A stretch of DNA of 64,000 bases, from positions 1 to 64,000 of IMG/VR virus record IMGVR_UViG_3300013132_005564; one strand, 5' to 3'. Shown here piece by piece: positions 7,828-16,600 of this stretch. The notes below the pieces were generated by a model. The model saw only the letters and a list, made by a program, of their open reading frames with translations, searched no databases and was not told where the DNA came from. A program made the translations under genes and the position numbers. The DNA comes from a virus. Position 1 is the first letter of the stretch. Every line of letters starts with the position of its first letter.

Positions 7828-8612
7828 TTTTTTTCCTTCTTCCAATACTCGCATATCGTATCCTTGAAGAAGCACCAGTTGCAAAGCTTCGTCGGTTTCG
7901 CCGGCCAGTTGTTGTCGTTGAACGACGCGACGATGGCGTCGTAGGTCTCGGTTATGAGCCTGTGCACTTCGTCCAGTTTCGATTGGTTCACGAGCCTGAT
8001 GAACCGCTTGCCGTCCTTGAGGTACAGGAGCTCTACCGAGCCGATCGGGTGCTCGGACGCCTCCGAGAGTAGCGTCGCGTAGATCATCAGCTGTATGAAC
8101 TTGTCGTCGACGTACGGCTCGCGCGGCGTCTTGCCGGTCTTGTAGTCGGATATGCGAACCATCCCGTCGTCGACGAACCACCTGTCGATGAAGCCCTTCA
8201 CCCTGACGCCACCCACCTTGCCGTCAAGCTCCGTTTCCACGCCGCCGACCGTTATGTCCGATGGCTGCTCGACCCTGAATATGTTCTCCAGGCACCACCA
8301 CGCCGACCACCTGAATTTTTGGGCTTCCCTCTCGGGCACGACGCCCTTTATCCGGTCCGCCCACTTTCCCTCGGACCACACGGACGTGCTGAGCGACCTG
8401 AGCGATGTCGCGGTCCTCTGATCGGGGTCCAGCGACCCGTAGAACGACTCAAGGACGTCGTGGACGAAGTTCCCCAGCAGGGTCGCCTGCGTCGGGGGCT
8501 CCTGCATCTGGTTGACGCGGGAGTACTTGTACTTCAGCGGACACTGCGAATACGTCGCCAGCGACGATGGCGAGACGTACTCGGGTAGCACGTATGGGAG
8601 AGGGTCCGACAC
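7824..8612 (-). CDS. PD-(D/E)XK nuclease with Cys set for an Fe-S cluster (Cas4/RecB-like)
   Basis: A 262-residue protein starting with GTG (8610-8612). Motifs in order are SPSSLATYSQCPLKYKYSR (C24), LLGNFVHDVLE (H51), VKGFIDRW (D143), ISDYKTGK (D156, K158) and a C-terminal KLCNWCFFKDTICEYW (C244, C247, C254). One early Cys plus three late Cys is the arrangement that binds a 4Fe-4S cluster in Cas4/AddB-type exonucleases. The protein probably resects DNA ends to give single strands for the Rad52-like annealing protein encoded just upstream, so the two would form a single-strand-annealing recombination pair. Confidence 0.88.
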   Translation of the reverse strand: MSDPLPYVLPEYVSPSSLATYSQCPLKYKYSRVNQMQEPPTQATLLGNFVHDVLESFYGSLDPDQRTATSLRSLSTSVWSEGKWADRIKGVVPEREAQKFRWSAWWCLENIFRVEQPSDITVGGVETELDGKVGGVRVKGFIDRWFVDDGMVRISDYKTGKTPREPYVDDKFIQLMIYATLLSEASEHPIGSVELLYLKDGKRFIRLVNQSKLDEVHRLITETYDAIVASFNDNNWPAKPTKLCNWCFFKDTICEYWKKEKK

Positions 8613-8618
8613 GGGGCC

Positions 8619-9260
8619 CTACTCGGACTTGATGCGATTCACCTCGGCGACGATGAACTCGAGGTCATCCACCGACACCGAGTCGATCGACTTCGGCACG
8701 GGCTCCCCCTTCGTCCGCTCGTTCCAACGCTCGCGCATCTTGTTCTTTTGGTCGGCGTCGAGGTTTTTCGCAAGGGAAACGAAGGAGTTCCACAGGGAAA
8801 CTTTGTTGTCCTGGACGGATTCCGCCTCAATGTATTGCTCGGCCTCGATGGCGTCGTCGCTGCGGGCCAGATACAAACCGACGCCGAGGGTTTGAGCGGC
8901 TTTTTTCAGGGCGTCGGAGATGGCGCCCTTGAATTCGTCGCCCAGGTCCAAAATCTGCCCCTGCTTGGTTCGCTTGATCTTTTGCCCGCCGAACCCGTCG
9001 CGCGAGATCGTCTGGAACTCCGTCATGAAATACTCGATGCGAACGTGAGCGACGACGAAGTCGGGATCGGCGGCGTCTCGCTCGCAACGAACGATCGTAA
9101 AAGACCATTTATCGACGCCGAGAACCTTGTTGAGCCTGTTGATCACCTCGCTCACGGGGATGTAGGTGAGCGCCGTGCCACCCTTGGTGACGGTCCTCTC
9201 CATCTCCTGCGGGAAGTTCTCCGCGAGGGCGTTGTACAGATTGCTGCTTTGCCCGTTCAT
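8619..9260 (-). CDS. Rad52/Rad22-family single-strand annealing protein
   Basis: A 213-residue protein. ATG at 9258-9260 overlaps the stop of the upstream gene (ATGA); a longer open frame reaching base 9656 is a shadow. The N-terminal domain has the Rad52/22 signature: ALTYIPVSEVINRLNKVLG, VDKWSFTIVRCER, and a late ILDLGDEFKGAISDALKKAA followed by QTLGVGLYL. Such proteins anneal complementary single strands during recombination-dependent phage replication. The C-terminal third is acidic and probably mediates protein contacts. It is followed by the PD-(D/E)XK nuclease gene, its likely partner. Confidence 0.88.
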   Translation of the reverse strand: MNGQSSNLYNALAENFPQEMERTVTKGGTALTYIPVSEVINRLNKVLGVDKWSFTIVRCERDAADPDFVVAHVRIEYFMTEFQTISRDGFGGQKIKRTKQGQILDLGDEFKGAISDALKKAAQTLGVGLYLARSDDAIEAEQYIEAESVQDNKVSLWNSFVSLAKNLDADQKNKMRERWNERTKGEPVPKSIDSVSVDDLEFIVAEVNRIKSE

Positions 9261-9772
9261 TCCTTTGGCCTCCTGACGATGACGCTGGTTTTGCTTTCCT
9301 CGGACACCTCGCAGTACTCGTCTGCGGTCACGCCGATCCCCGAGAGCGCCTTCACCCTCCAGTACGACGGCTGCAGGTACTTCAGCATTTCCCTGCCGAC
9401 CGTTTCGGGCGTCGCCGCGACCTCGCCCGTGTCGAGGTCCGTGGAGAGTTGGACGATTCGCCTCGACACCACGTCGGCGAGCTCGTCGTGCTTCCACGAC
9501 TTCCTGTCGTAGGAGGTCTTCTTCTCGAGCTTCGTTCCGTCGGCGAGGACGATCTCGGGGAGGTCGGCCATCTTTTCGGCGACTATCGCCACCGAGGAGT
9601 CGTACAGCACCGACACCTCGAGCTTGAGGCGGTTGAGCTCGGACAGGTCCGAGCACGCCGATTCAACGGTCACGGAATCGTTGGCCAGGCTCTTCGTCTC
9701 CGCGTCTATCGCCATCAGCCTGCCGATGACCTCGTTCACGAGCGACGCAATCTTGCTGGTCTCGTTGGGCAT
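9257..9772 (-). CDS. Hypothetical protein between terminase and Rad52-like gene
   Basis: A 171-residue protein starting at ATG 9770-9772. The first 75 residues are helical and charged (KIASLVNEVIGRLMAIDAET and SDLSELNRLKLEVSVLYDS); the rest contains GTKLEKKTSYDRKSWKHDEL and YWRVKALSGIGVTADEYCEV. The KK-x-S-x-DRKSW-x-HDEL stretch recalls small actinophage proteins encoded beside annealing proteins, with no known function. The four-base overlap with the Rad52-like gene suggests it belongs to the recombination block. Confidence 0.75.
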   Translation of the reverse strand: MPNETSKIASLVNEVIGRLMAIDAETKSLANDSVTVESACSDLSELNRLKLEVSVLYDSSVAIVAEKMADLPEIVLADGTKLEKKTSYDRKSWKHDELADVVSRRIVQLSTDLDTGEVAATPETVGREMLKYLQPSYWRVKALSGIGVTADEYCEVSEESKTSVIVRRPKE

Positions 9773-9798
9773 GTGTTACTTACTCCTCGCTAGGTAGT

Positions 9799-11112
9799 TC
9801 ACACGAGGATAGTGGCGGCCCTCCTAAATGGCAAGCCCAAACCTGCCAGGAACATGTATGCGCCGACGGCGGAGTCAACCTGGTCGTCGTGAACCTTGGC
9901 CTCGGGAAAGGACGAGAACTCGTCAAGCCAGTCGGTCATCCAGGGCGCCCTGATGACCCTGACGTTCCCGTTGGCGGCGGCGGCGGAGAACGGTCTCGCC
10001 CTCGTCACCTTGTCCCCGGTGGACCTTATTCCCATGAAGTCGTACCCTGGAACGACGTACCTCGAGTACTGGTCGACGAGCGCCTTGCCGGAGGAACCCG
10101 GCTCCTGCTCCATTCGAACGGACACGGCGGGCCCGTCCTCGGAGGCGGTTTGCGCAACCAGCTGCTCAACCTTGTCGCCCTTCACCCTCGCCCTCTTCAC
10201 GTCGAGCACGTAGGCGACCCCGTCCTCGAATAGCATGAGGGTTCCGACAGTCCAGTCCGGGTCGGGGTTCGATCCGCTCGGCTCGGTCGCGGCCAAGTCC
10301 CAAAATCTCACGGCCCTCGCCGTCGGGCCCATCTTGGGGACCTCGCTGGAGTCAATCACCACGAACGACGTCCTGTCGAACATCGTTCCGAGCGTCGTCG
10401 CCCACCAGTCGCCTTCCTCCAGCCTTCTCCTCTCGAGCGGGTCCAGCGCGGCGAGGGCTATGCGATAGGAGTCGGCGTCAATCCCCGGGTTGTCGGTCAG
10501 CTTCGAGGGCACGAACACCCTCCCCGCATCCGTCCCCTCGACGATGAACCTCTGTCTCACCCAGTTGGGGGCGGGGTTGGAGGCCGCCCTCATCCTCAAC
10601 GGCACCAGGGAGAGGGGGCCCGTTGACGGTCTCCTGAGACGGGAGAACAGGTAGCGGTAGTCGTTCTCCCTTATCTCGGTGACCTCGTCCATGCCTATGA
10701 ACTGGAACTCCGAGCCTTTGTATCGCAGGTAATCGTTCTGGTTGTTGAGGTATCCGAACGATATTCTCGCCCCCGACGGGAAGGTGGCCACGTAGGTGTT
10801 GTTGTTCCAGTGCACGTTGTCGTGCGCGGCTATCCAGCCACGGAACCTGTCCATGAGCGCCCCCGGAAGCGACAGGTCGGCGAAGGTCCGCCTGAACAGG
10901 ATCGCCGAGTAGCCGGGCACGTCGAGGTATTGCATGGCCGACATCAGCAGCGCGGATGATTTGCCGCCTCCCGCCGCGCCCCCGAAGAGCCCCTCGAGGC
11001 AGTTGGTCCTGAGGAAAACCTTCTGCGTCAGCGAAGGCTCCTCAGGGCAGAACATGGGTTTTATCGGCTGGAGCCACTCCAGCACCTTCTCCCAATTGAC
11101 TTCTTCCATCAT
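9799..11112 (-). CDS. terL: Terminase large subunit
   Basis: A 437-residue packaging ATPase-nuclease. The ATPase domain has Walker A GLFGGAAGGGKSSALL (residues about 42-55), an adjacent ILFRRTFADL and Walker B FQFIGMDEVTE (D142, E143). The C-terminal RNase H-like nuclease has AVRFWDLAAT (D272), RMEQEPGSSGKALV (E335) and KVHDDQVDSAVGAY (D410, D413). It pumps DNA through the portal and cuts the concatemer. Two adjacent ATGs (11107-11112) can serve as start, with GGAG just upstream. The gene faces away from the portal gene, which is unusual for the terL-portal order. No small terminase is recognised in the window. Confidence 0.95.
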   Translation of the reverse strand: MMEEVNWEKVLEWLQPIKPMFCPEEPSLTQKVFLRTNCLEGLFGGAAGGGKSSALLMSAMQYLDVPGYSAILFRRTFADLSLPGALMDRFRGWIAAHDNVHWNNNTYVATFPSGARISFGYLNNQNDYLRYKGSEFQFIGMDEVTEIRENDYRYLFSRLRRPSTGPLSLVPLRMRAASNPAPNWVRQRFIVEGTDAGRVFVPSKLTDNPGIDADSYRIALAALDPLERRRLEEGDWWATTLGTMFDRTSFVVIDSSEVPKMGPTARAVRFWDLAATEPSGSNPDPDWTVGTLMLFEDGVAYVLDVKRARVKGDKVEQLVAQTASEDGPAVSVRMEQEPGSSGKALVDQYSRYVVPGYDFMGIRSTGDKVTRARPFSAAAANGNVRVIRAPWMTDWLDEFSSFPEAKVHDDQVDSAVGAYMFLAGLGLPFRRAATILV

Positions 11113-11137
11113 CGCTCCGAGCTCGTCCGGGTACTAC

Positions 11138-11143
11138 ATTATA
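11138..11143 (-). promoter_or_regulatory. Candidate -10 element for the terminase-led operon
   Basis: A perfect TATAAT read on the minus strand (11138-11143), about 26 bases before the terminase start, in the divergent terL/right-arm gap. No good -35 box is seen at the usual distance. Confidence 0.35.
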
Positions 11144-11177
11144 GGTGTCGGCACAAATTCCAGGACGTAAATCCGCC

Positions 11178-11357
11178 ATGAACAAATTCCAAGTAGCTCT
11201 TCAGAAGATGGCCACGAGACAATCAGTCGCTAACTTGCTGATGTCTTCATTTATACTGTTTACGGCAATAGGAACCTTCTTGATCAACCCACCGCTCGGC
11301 CTCATCGTATTCGGGGTCACTGCGGGGGCGGTCGGCTATCTGCTCGGCAAGGAGTAA
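11178..11357 (+). CDS. Small membrane protein (two transmembrane segments)
   Basis: A 59-residue protein. I use ATG at 11178; an in-frame GTG at 11145 would add 11 residues. Two hydrophobic segments are clear: SVANLLMSSFILFTAIGTFL (residues about 16-35) and LGLIVFGVTAGAVGYLLG (about 39-57), separated by a short NPP turn. The size and hairpin layout resemble small phage holin-like proteins, but no lysis gene is nearby, so this is only one option. It is the first gene of the right arm and ends nine bases before the portal start. Confidence 0.68.
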   Translation: MNKFQVALQKMATRQSVANLLMSSFILFTAIGTFLINPPLGLIVFGVTAGAVGYLLGKE

Positions 11358-11366
11358 TCGTAGAAA

Positions 11367-13586
11367 ATGGCGTGGAACTCCCGAACCAACAAGAACCTCG
11401 GAACCGACGGGACAAAGGCGCTGAATCCTGGCGCCCCGGTGGCCTACAACCCATCGCAGGTCGGCAGGCCGTACAGGGACTCGTGGGACATCGAGCGCGC
11501 ATACCGCGAGGGATTTCAGAAGGTCACCTGGGTGAATCGTTGCATCGACGCGATTTCCGGGAACCAATCTCGCCTGCCCATGATCCTGCGGGAGGACAAC
11601 AACCCATCGGGGAGGGTGGTCAGGAAGACGGACAGGAAGATACTGGACATCTTCAACACCAAGGCGAACATGGGGGAGAACTCGTTCGTGTTCCGCTACA
11701 GGTTGTCGTCGCAACTGCTCATGTCGTCGCGCGGGGCCTTCATCGAGAAGATCAGGGGGCGCAACGGCGAGTTGATCGCCCTCCAGTTGCTGCCACCCCA
11801 GCACACCGCCCCGATACCCGACCCGAAGAAGTTCGTGTCCGGCTTCGAGGTGGACATGCGCAACGGAACCAAGGTGACGCTGAAACCGGACGACGTGGTT
11901 TGGATCAGGAAGCCGCACCCTCTCGACCCGTACCTGTCGCTGACGCCCATGGAGTCCGCCGGCATAGCCATAGAGATAGAGAATCTCTCCAAGCTCTACA
12001 ACAGGAACTTCCTGCTCAACGACGGTAGGCCGGGCGGCCTGCTGGTCGTCAGGGGCGAGATAGACGACGACGACAAGGACGAGTTGCGCAACCGGTTCAG
12101 GGGCAACGTCGCGAGGGCTGGGGCCGTGACCGTGTTGTCCTCGGACGAGGGCGTCGACTTCGTGGACACCGGACAGAGCCCGAGGGACGCGAACTACGTG
12201 CAGATGCGCCAGATACAGAAGGAGGAGATTCTCGCCGCCTTCGGAGTCCCCGAGTCCGTGATCGGCAACGCCGCCGGCCGGACGTTCGCCAACGCCGCCG
12301 AGGAGCACAAGGTCTTCTGGAACGAGACGATGCTCCCGCACCTCGAGACGATCGCTCGCGCCCTCGACGAGCTCGACGACGAGTACTACATCGACTTCGA
12401 CGTTACCGACGTCCCCGTCCTGGTGCTCTACAAACAGGAGCGAGACAGGTACCTGATGAGCGAGTACCAGACCGGCCTGATCAGCGGCAACGAGTACAGG
12501 GAGGGCGCGGGGCGCAAGGTGATCGACTCCGAGCTGATGAACGCCATGCTCGCCAACCCGAACCTGACGCCGATCGGGTACACGAACAAGAAGTTCGTCC
12601 AGCAGCAGATGGGCATTCCGGGGATGGGCGGCGCGCCTGCGCCCGCAGGGGCACCAGGCGGACCGATGATTCCCGGCATGGGGCAAATTCCGCCGGTTCC
12701 CGGCGCCCCGGCAGTCGAGGGCGTCGCACCCGCCCCGCAGGAGGGCATGACGGCGGCGCTGCAGGCGGAGGATGTCGCGGCCGCGCAAGCCGGGCAGATG
12801 GGACAGGCGTCGGCGTTCGGGAACCAGGTGACCACCAAATCGCTCTGGGACGAGTGGGACGAGAAGGCGGAGAACTCGCTTGACAGGTGGACCGAGATAC
12901 TGGACTCCTCGCTCGAGCGTTTCGTGGAGCGTCAGCAGAGGGTGATACTCGAGAAGGCCGCCGGCTCAAAATCCAGGAAGGCGCTGGAGGCGGGGAGCCT
13001 CGACTACGAGAGCATCTTCGACCAGAGGATATGGGACAAGCAGCTGGCCGAGGACATGCGCCCGATCCTCAGCGGGATAATGAACGACGCCGCCACGCTC
13101 GTCTCCCAGGAGGTCGGAATGCAGGGCGAAATAGACGAGAAAGAGGCGGCGGAGCACCTGAGGGACCAAGTCGAGAGATTCCAGCAGATTAACGCCACCA
13201 CCGCCAAGGAGATAGAAGGCGCCGTGCTGATATCCATGTCGCTCGGCGAGGAGGAGGACAAAATGGGGATGCTCAAGGCCGCCCTGCTCGCGATATTCGT
13301 CAATTTGCTGAGCAAGCGAAAGAGAAAGATTGCCGAGCACGAGTCGCACGCCGCGTACAACGCAGGATCGTTCTACGCCGGTCGTTCGGTCGGCGCCGCG
13401 ACCAAGACGTGGGTCTCCGAGAAGGATGCGAAGGTGAGACCGGAGCACGCGGGTCTCCACGGCGAAACCGTGGCCATCTACGAGCCGTTCGTTGTCGCAG
13501 GGCAGCAGATCATGTACCCAGGTGATCCGACCGCCCCGATAAATCTGACCATGAATTGCAGGTGCAAGGTGAGGTTCGGATTCTGA
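11367..13586 (+). CDS. Portal protein fused to a MuF-like minor head domain
   Basis: A 739-residue fusion. Residues about 40-420 are an HK97-type portal: WVNRCIDAISGNQSRLPMI, SSQLLMSSRGAFIEKI, DVVWIRKPHPLDPYLSL, then RQIQKEEILAAFGVPESVIG and FWNETMLPHLETIA. A Pro/Gly/Ala-rich linker (about 430-485) joins it to a helical C-terminal part ending in the MuF signature (KTWVSEKDAKVRPEHAGLHG, then MNCRCKVRFGF). Portals form the ring for DNA entry; MuF-like domains are minor head proteins, usually separate genes, often ejected with DNA. Start ATG 11367 with AAGGAG 13 bases upstream. Confidence 0.93.
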   Translation: MAWNSRTNKNLGTDGTKALNPGAPVAYNPSQVGRPYRDSWDIERAYREGFQKVTWVNRCIDAISGNQSRLPMILREDNNPSGRVVRKTDRKILDIFNTKANMGENSFVFRYRLSSQLLMSSRGAFIEKIRGRNGELIALQLLPPQHTAPIPDPKKFVSGFEVDMRNGTKVTLKPDDVVWIRKPHPLDPYLSLTPMESAGIAIEIENLSKLYNRNFLLNDGRPGGLLVVRGEIDDDDKDELRNRFRGNVARAGAVTVLSSDEGVDFVDTGQSPRDANYVQMRQIQKEEILAAFGVPESVIGNAAGRTFANAAEEHKVFWNETMLPHLETIARALDELDDEYYIDFDVTDVPVLVLYKQERDRYLMSEYQTGLISGNEYREGAGRKVIDSELMNAMLANPNLTPIGYTNKKFVQQQMGIPGMGGAPAPAGAPGGPMIPGMGQIPPVPGAPAVEGVAPAPQEGMTAALQAEDVAAAQAGQMGQASAFGNQVTTKSLWDEWDEKAENSLDRWTEILDSSLERFVERQQRVILEKAAGSKSRKALEAGSLDYESIFDQRIWDKQLAEDMRPILSGIMNDAATLVSQEVGMQGEIDEKEAAEHLRDQVERFQQINATTAKEIEGAVLISMSLGEEEDKMGMLKAALLAIFVNLLSKRKRKIAEHESHAAYNAGSFYAGRSVGAATKTWVSEKDAKVRPEHAGLHGETVAIYEPFVVAGQQIMYPGDPTAPINLTMNCRCKVRFGF

Positions 13587-13591
13587 TTTAG

Positions 13592-13633
13592 TAAACCTTG
13601 ACGGGTTTATATAAACGGAATACTTAAACCTTG
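13592..13633 (+). promoter_or_regulatory. Palindrome and direct repeats upstream of the protease polyprotein
   Basis: The 57-base gap holds a perfect 12-base palindrome GTTTATATAAAC (13605-13616) flanked by two copies of TAAACCTTG (13592-13600 and 13625-13633, 33 bases apart). A TTGACG (13598-13603) could act as a -35 box, though the matching -10 (TACTTA, 13621-13626) is poor. The layout looks like an operator or activator site; function is inferred. Confidence 0.45.
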
Positions 13634-13643
13634 CGCCACCGAG

Positions 13644-16600
13644 ATGAATCGTCGTTTATTATTGACCGAGGACATGATGAACCAACAAGTTTTTGAGGAC
13701 GAGGACTACCTCTACAAGTCCCTCAACGGCCAGATCAACGTCGATGAGGCGCAGGGTATCGTTGAGGCCTTCGTCGCCGGCGTCGGCAACAAGGACTCCG
13801 TGGGTGACATCTGTCTGCCGGGGTGCTTCACGTCCTCCCTCAAGCGCAGGAAGCCGCGCGTCGTCTGGGGCCATGACTGGAACTCCCCGATCGGCAAGGT
13901 CCTCGAGATCTACGAGGTCGGGCCGAACGATCCGCGCCTACCGGCAAAGATGCGCAAGGCGGGCATAGGTGGCCTCTACGCGAGGGTGCAGTTCAATCTG
14001 AAGGCGGAGAAGGGCAGGGAGGCTTTCGCCAACGTTTCGTTCTTCGGCATGGAGCAGGAGTGGTCCATCGGTTACAAGACCCTGGACGCGGTGTTCGACC
14101 CGGTTCAGACCGCCAATCTCCTGAAGGAAGTGGAGCTCTACGAGGTGTCGCCGGTTCTGCACGGAGCGAACCAGCTGACGGGGACGATATCGATCAAGGC
14201 CGACGAGGCCGAGACGCAGATCAAGGAAGGGAAGGGTCCTTGCTGGCCTGGATACAAACAAGTCGGCATGAAGAAGGGCAAGCGCGGGGGGATGGTCCCC
14301 AACTGCGTGCCCGTCGATGGCAAATCGCTCGAGGACGAGTGTTGCCCTGAAGAAAAAGCGGCCGACAAACCGGCCCTGCGTGATCCCAAGGGCGGACTCA
14401 CGGCGGCCGGTCGGGCCCACTTCAAGCGCACCGAGGGTGCGAATCTGAAACCGGGCGTCAGGGGCGCGGCCGACACGCCGGAGAAAATGCGCAGGAAGGG
14501 TTCGTTCCTCACCCGCTTCTTCACCAACCCGAGTGGTCCGATGAAGAAGCCGAACGGAAAACCCACGAGACTCGCCCTTTCGGCGGCGGCGTGGGGGGAG
14601 CCGGTGCCGCAGAACGCGTCGGACGCATCCGCGTTGGCGGCGAAGGGTCGTCGTCTGCTGGAGAGATACGAGAACTCAAAGAAGAAGAAGAAGGACGACG
14701 AGGATTCGATCGAGAACAAGAACCACGTCGCGGCGATCTACGCGGCCGCGAGCGCCCCGCAAAACGAGACGTTCGGGAGGGCATCGCAGCTGACCAGGGC
14801 GTTGGCCGCGAGGTTCGGCGGCCCGGTGAGGTTGGTGACGGCGGACAACGACATAGCGATCTTCGAGATGGGCGCGGGTCAGTCGACGGAGACGATGAGG
14901 GTCGCCTACCACTACGACGGGGATGAGTTCATGATCGGCACGGCTCAGCAGGTGAAGCCAGAGACCGTCTACATCCCGATAAACCAGACGACTTCCGGGC
15001 AGACCGTAGGCGGAGTCACCGCCGGCATATCCGCGCAGCACGGGCACCACGCCGGACACCAGGGTCATTGCTGCCCTGGGTGCGGACACGGTGGGAGTTG
15101 CGACGCTTCCGTCGCCCTCTCGCCGGGCGATGACCCGAGGATTGCGTTCGTAAAACTCAAGTCCCTGGGCGACCAGCTGAATTTCAAGGTGGTCCCGACC
15201 GACGGGGGATTCATACTGGAGGGGTTCGGCCTCCTCAACGAGGAATCCCAGGATTTCGTGGCGAAGAAGGTCGCCGAGGACATGGAGAAAAAGTTCCTGA
15301 ATCCGATCGGGAACGTTTCCCGAAGGAGCCTTGGCGTCCCCGACATCAGAGGATTCGTCCGTGGTTTCAACGTGGACATGAACCCGCTCACCGCGAGGGA
15401 CGCCGACCTCGACAGGCTGGTCCTGGAGGGCAACCCGCTCATCAACATGGGCCGCGGCATCCCCGACCCCACGCCTTTCGGTTCGGCCAACAGACCGTCT
15501 TTTGATCTGCCCGCCGCACGCGGGGACTTGGATCTCGGCGCCCCGAGGATGATGCCCGCCGTGCCCGACGTGCCGCGAAGGGAACCCGAGGAGGTCCCCG
15601 AGCCCGTCAAGCCAAAGGCGCCGCCGGTCAGGCCTCCGCGCAGGGAGCCGTCAAGGCCCGAGAGGGAACCGACAAAGCCGCCAGTCCCCGTCCCGACGAG
15701 ACCCGAGAGGGAACCGGCAAGGCCGAACACCCCGGTTCCGGTTCCGGTTCCGGTGCCAACGAGACCCAGGGAACCGGTCCCGATCGGCGAGGCGAGCAAC
15801 GACAATTTCGCCATAGCGGCCATGGGCGGCGGAAAGCGCACGCCCAAGCAGATAGCCGAGGCGCTGGCGAGCGTCGATTCCGAAAAACGCGAGAGCAGGC
15901 AATCAAGGATGATCCGTCTGCGCGACAGCGGGTTCGACGAGATGCGACGCCTCATGCTCCTCGACGGACCGGATGCCGGAATGGCCGATCCGAACAGGAA
16001 CGGACGCCGTGGACGCGCCGTGCGAATCGATTCTGACGAAACGCTCGAGGAAGTTCTCAGGAGAAGAAGAAGCGGACAAGACATCTCGGACATGACGGAG
16101 GACATTGACCTGCCGAATCCTGGAGACCGTTCCCTCACGGACCCAACCCCTGGGGATGCAGGAATGGCGGGTCGCCCTAGAACGAGGGAGGAAAGCGCTG
16201 ATCTTGGGAGAAAGATCTGGTTGGCAAGGACTCACGACAGGCTTTCGTTGGAGGAGGCTGGCCGTCGCCACGGAGTCTCAAGAGAGGAGGCCCGTCAACT
16301 TGAGCTGAGGCACCAGAAGTACCTGCGAGATCTCGGTGTCGACCATCCGAACAGGGTTGGCAGAGCGACGATCGACGACGCAAACAGTGGTCTGACCGAC
16401 GCCGAGGCCGACCTTCTCCGCAGGCGCCTTGACGGCGAGATGCTCGAGGAGGCCGCCGAGCGACTTGGCACAGACAGGTTTGCCGTGAGAAGGATGGAAC
16501 AGCTTGCTCTCGCAAAACTCAGGAACAGAATAGTGCAAGGTGACGCCGACGCTGGCATGGCCAGGGGCGATGGAGGCAGGGCGGTAGAAGCCGACCGCCC

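Noticed and set aside
15640-15780. Pro/Val/Thr/Arg-rich stretch as a possible collagen-like or CRISPR-like repeat
   Set aside because: Irregular PVPVP/TRPERE repeats in frame; simply a Pro-rich linker. No spacer-repeat structure.
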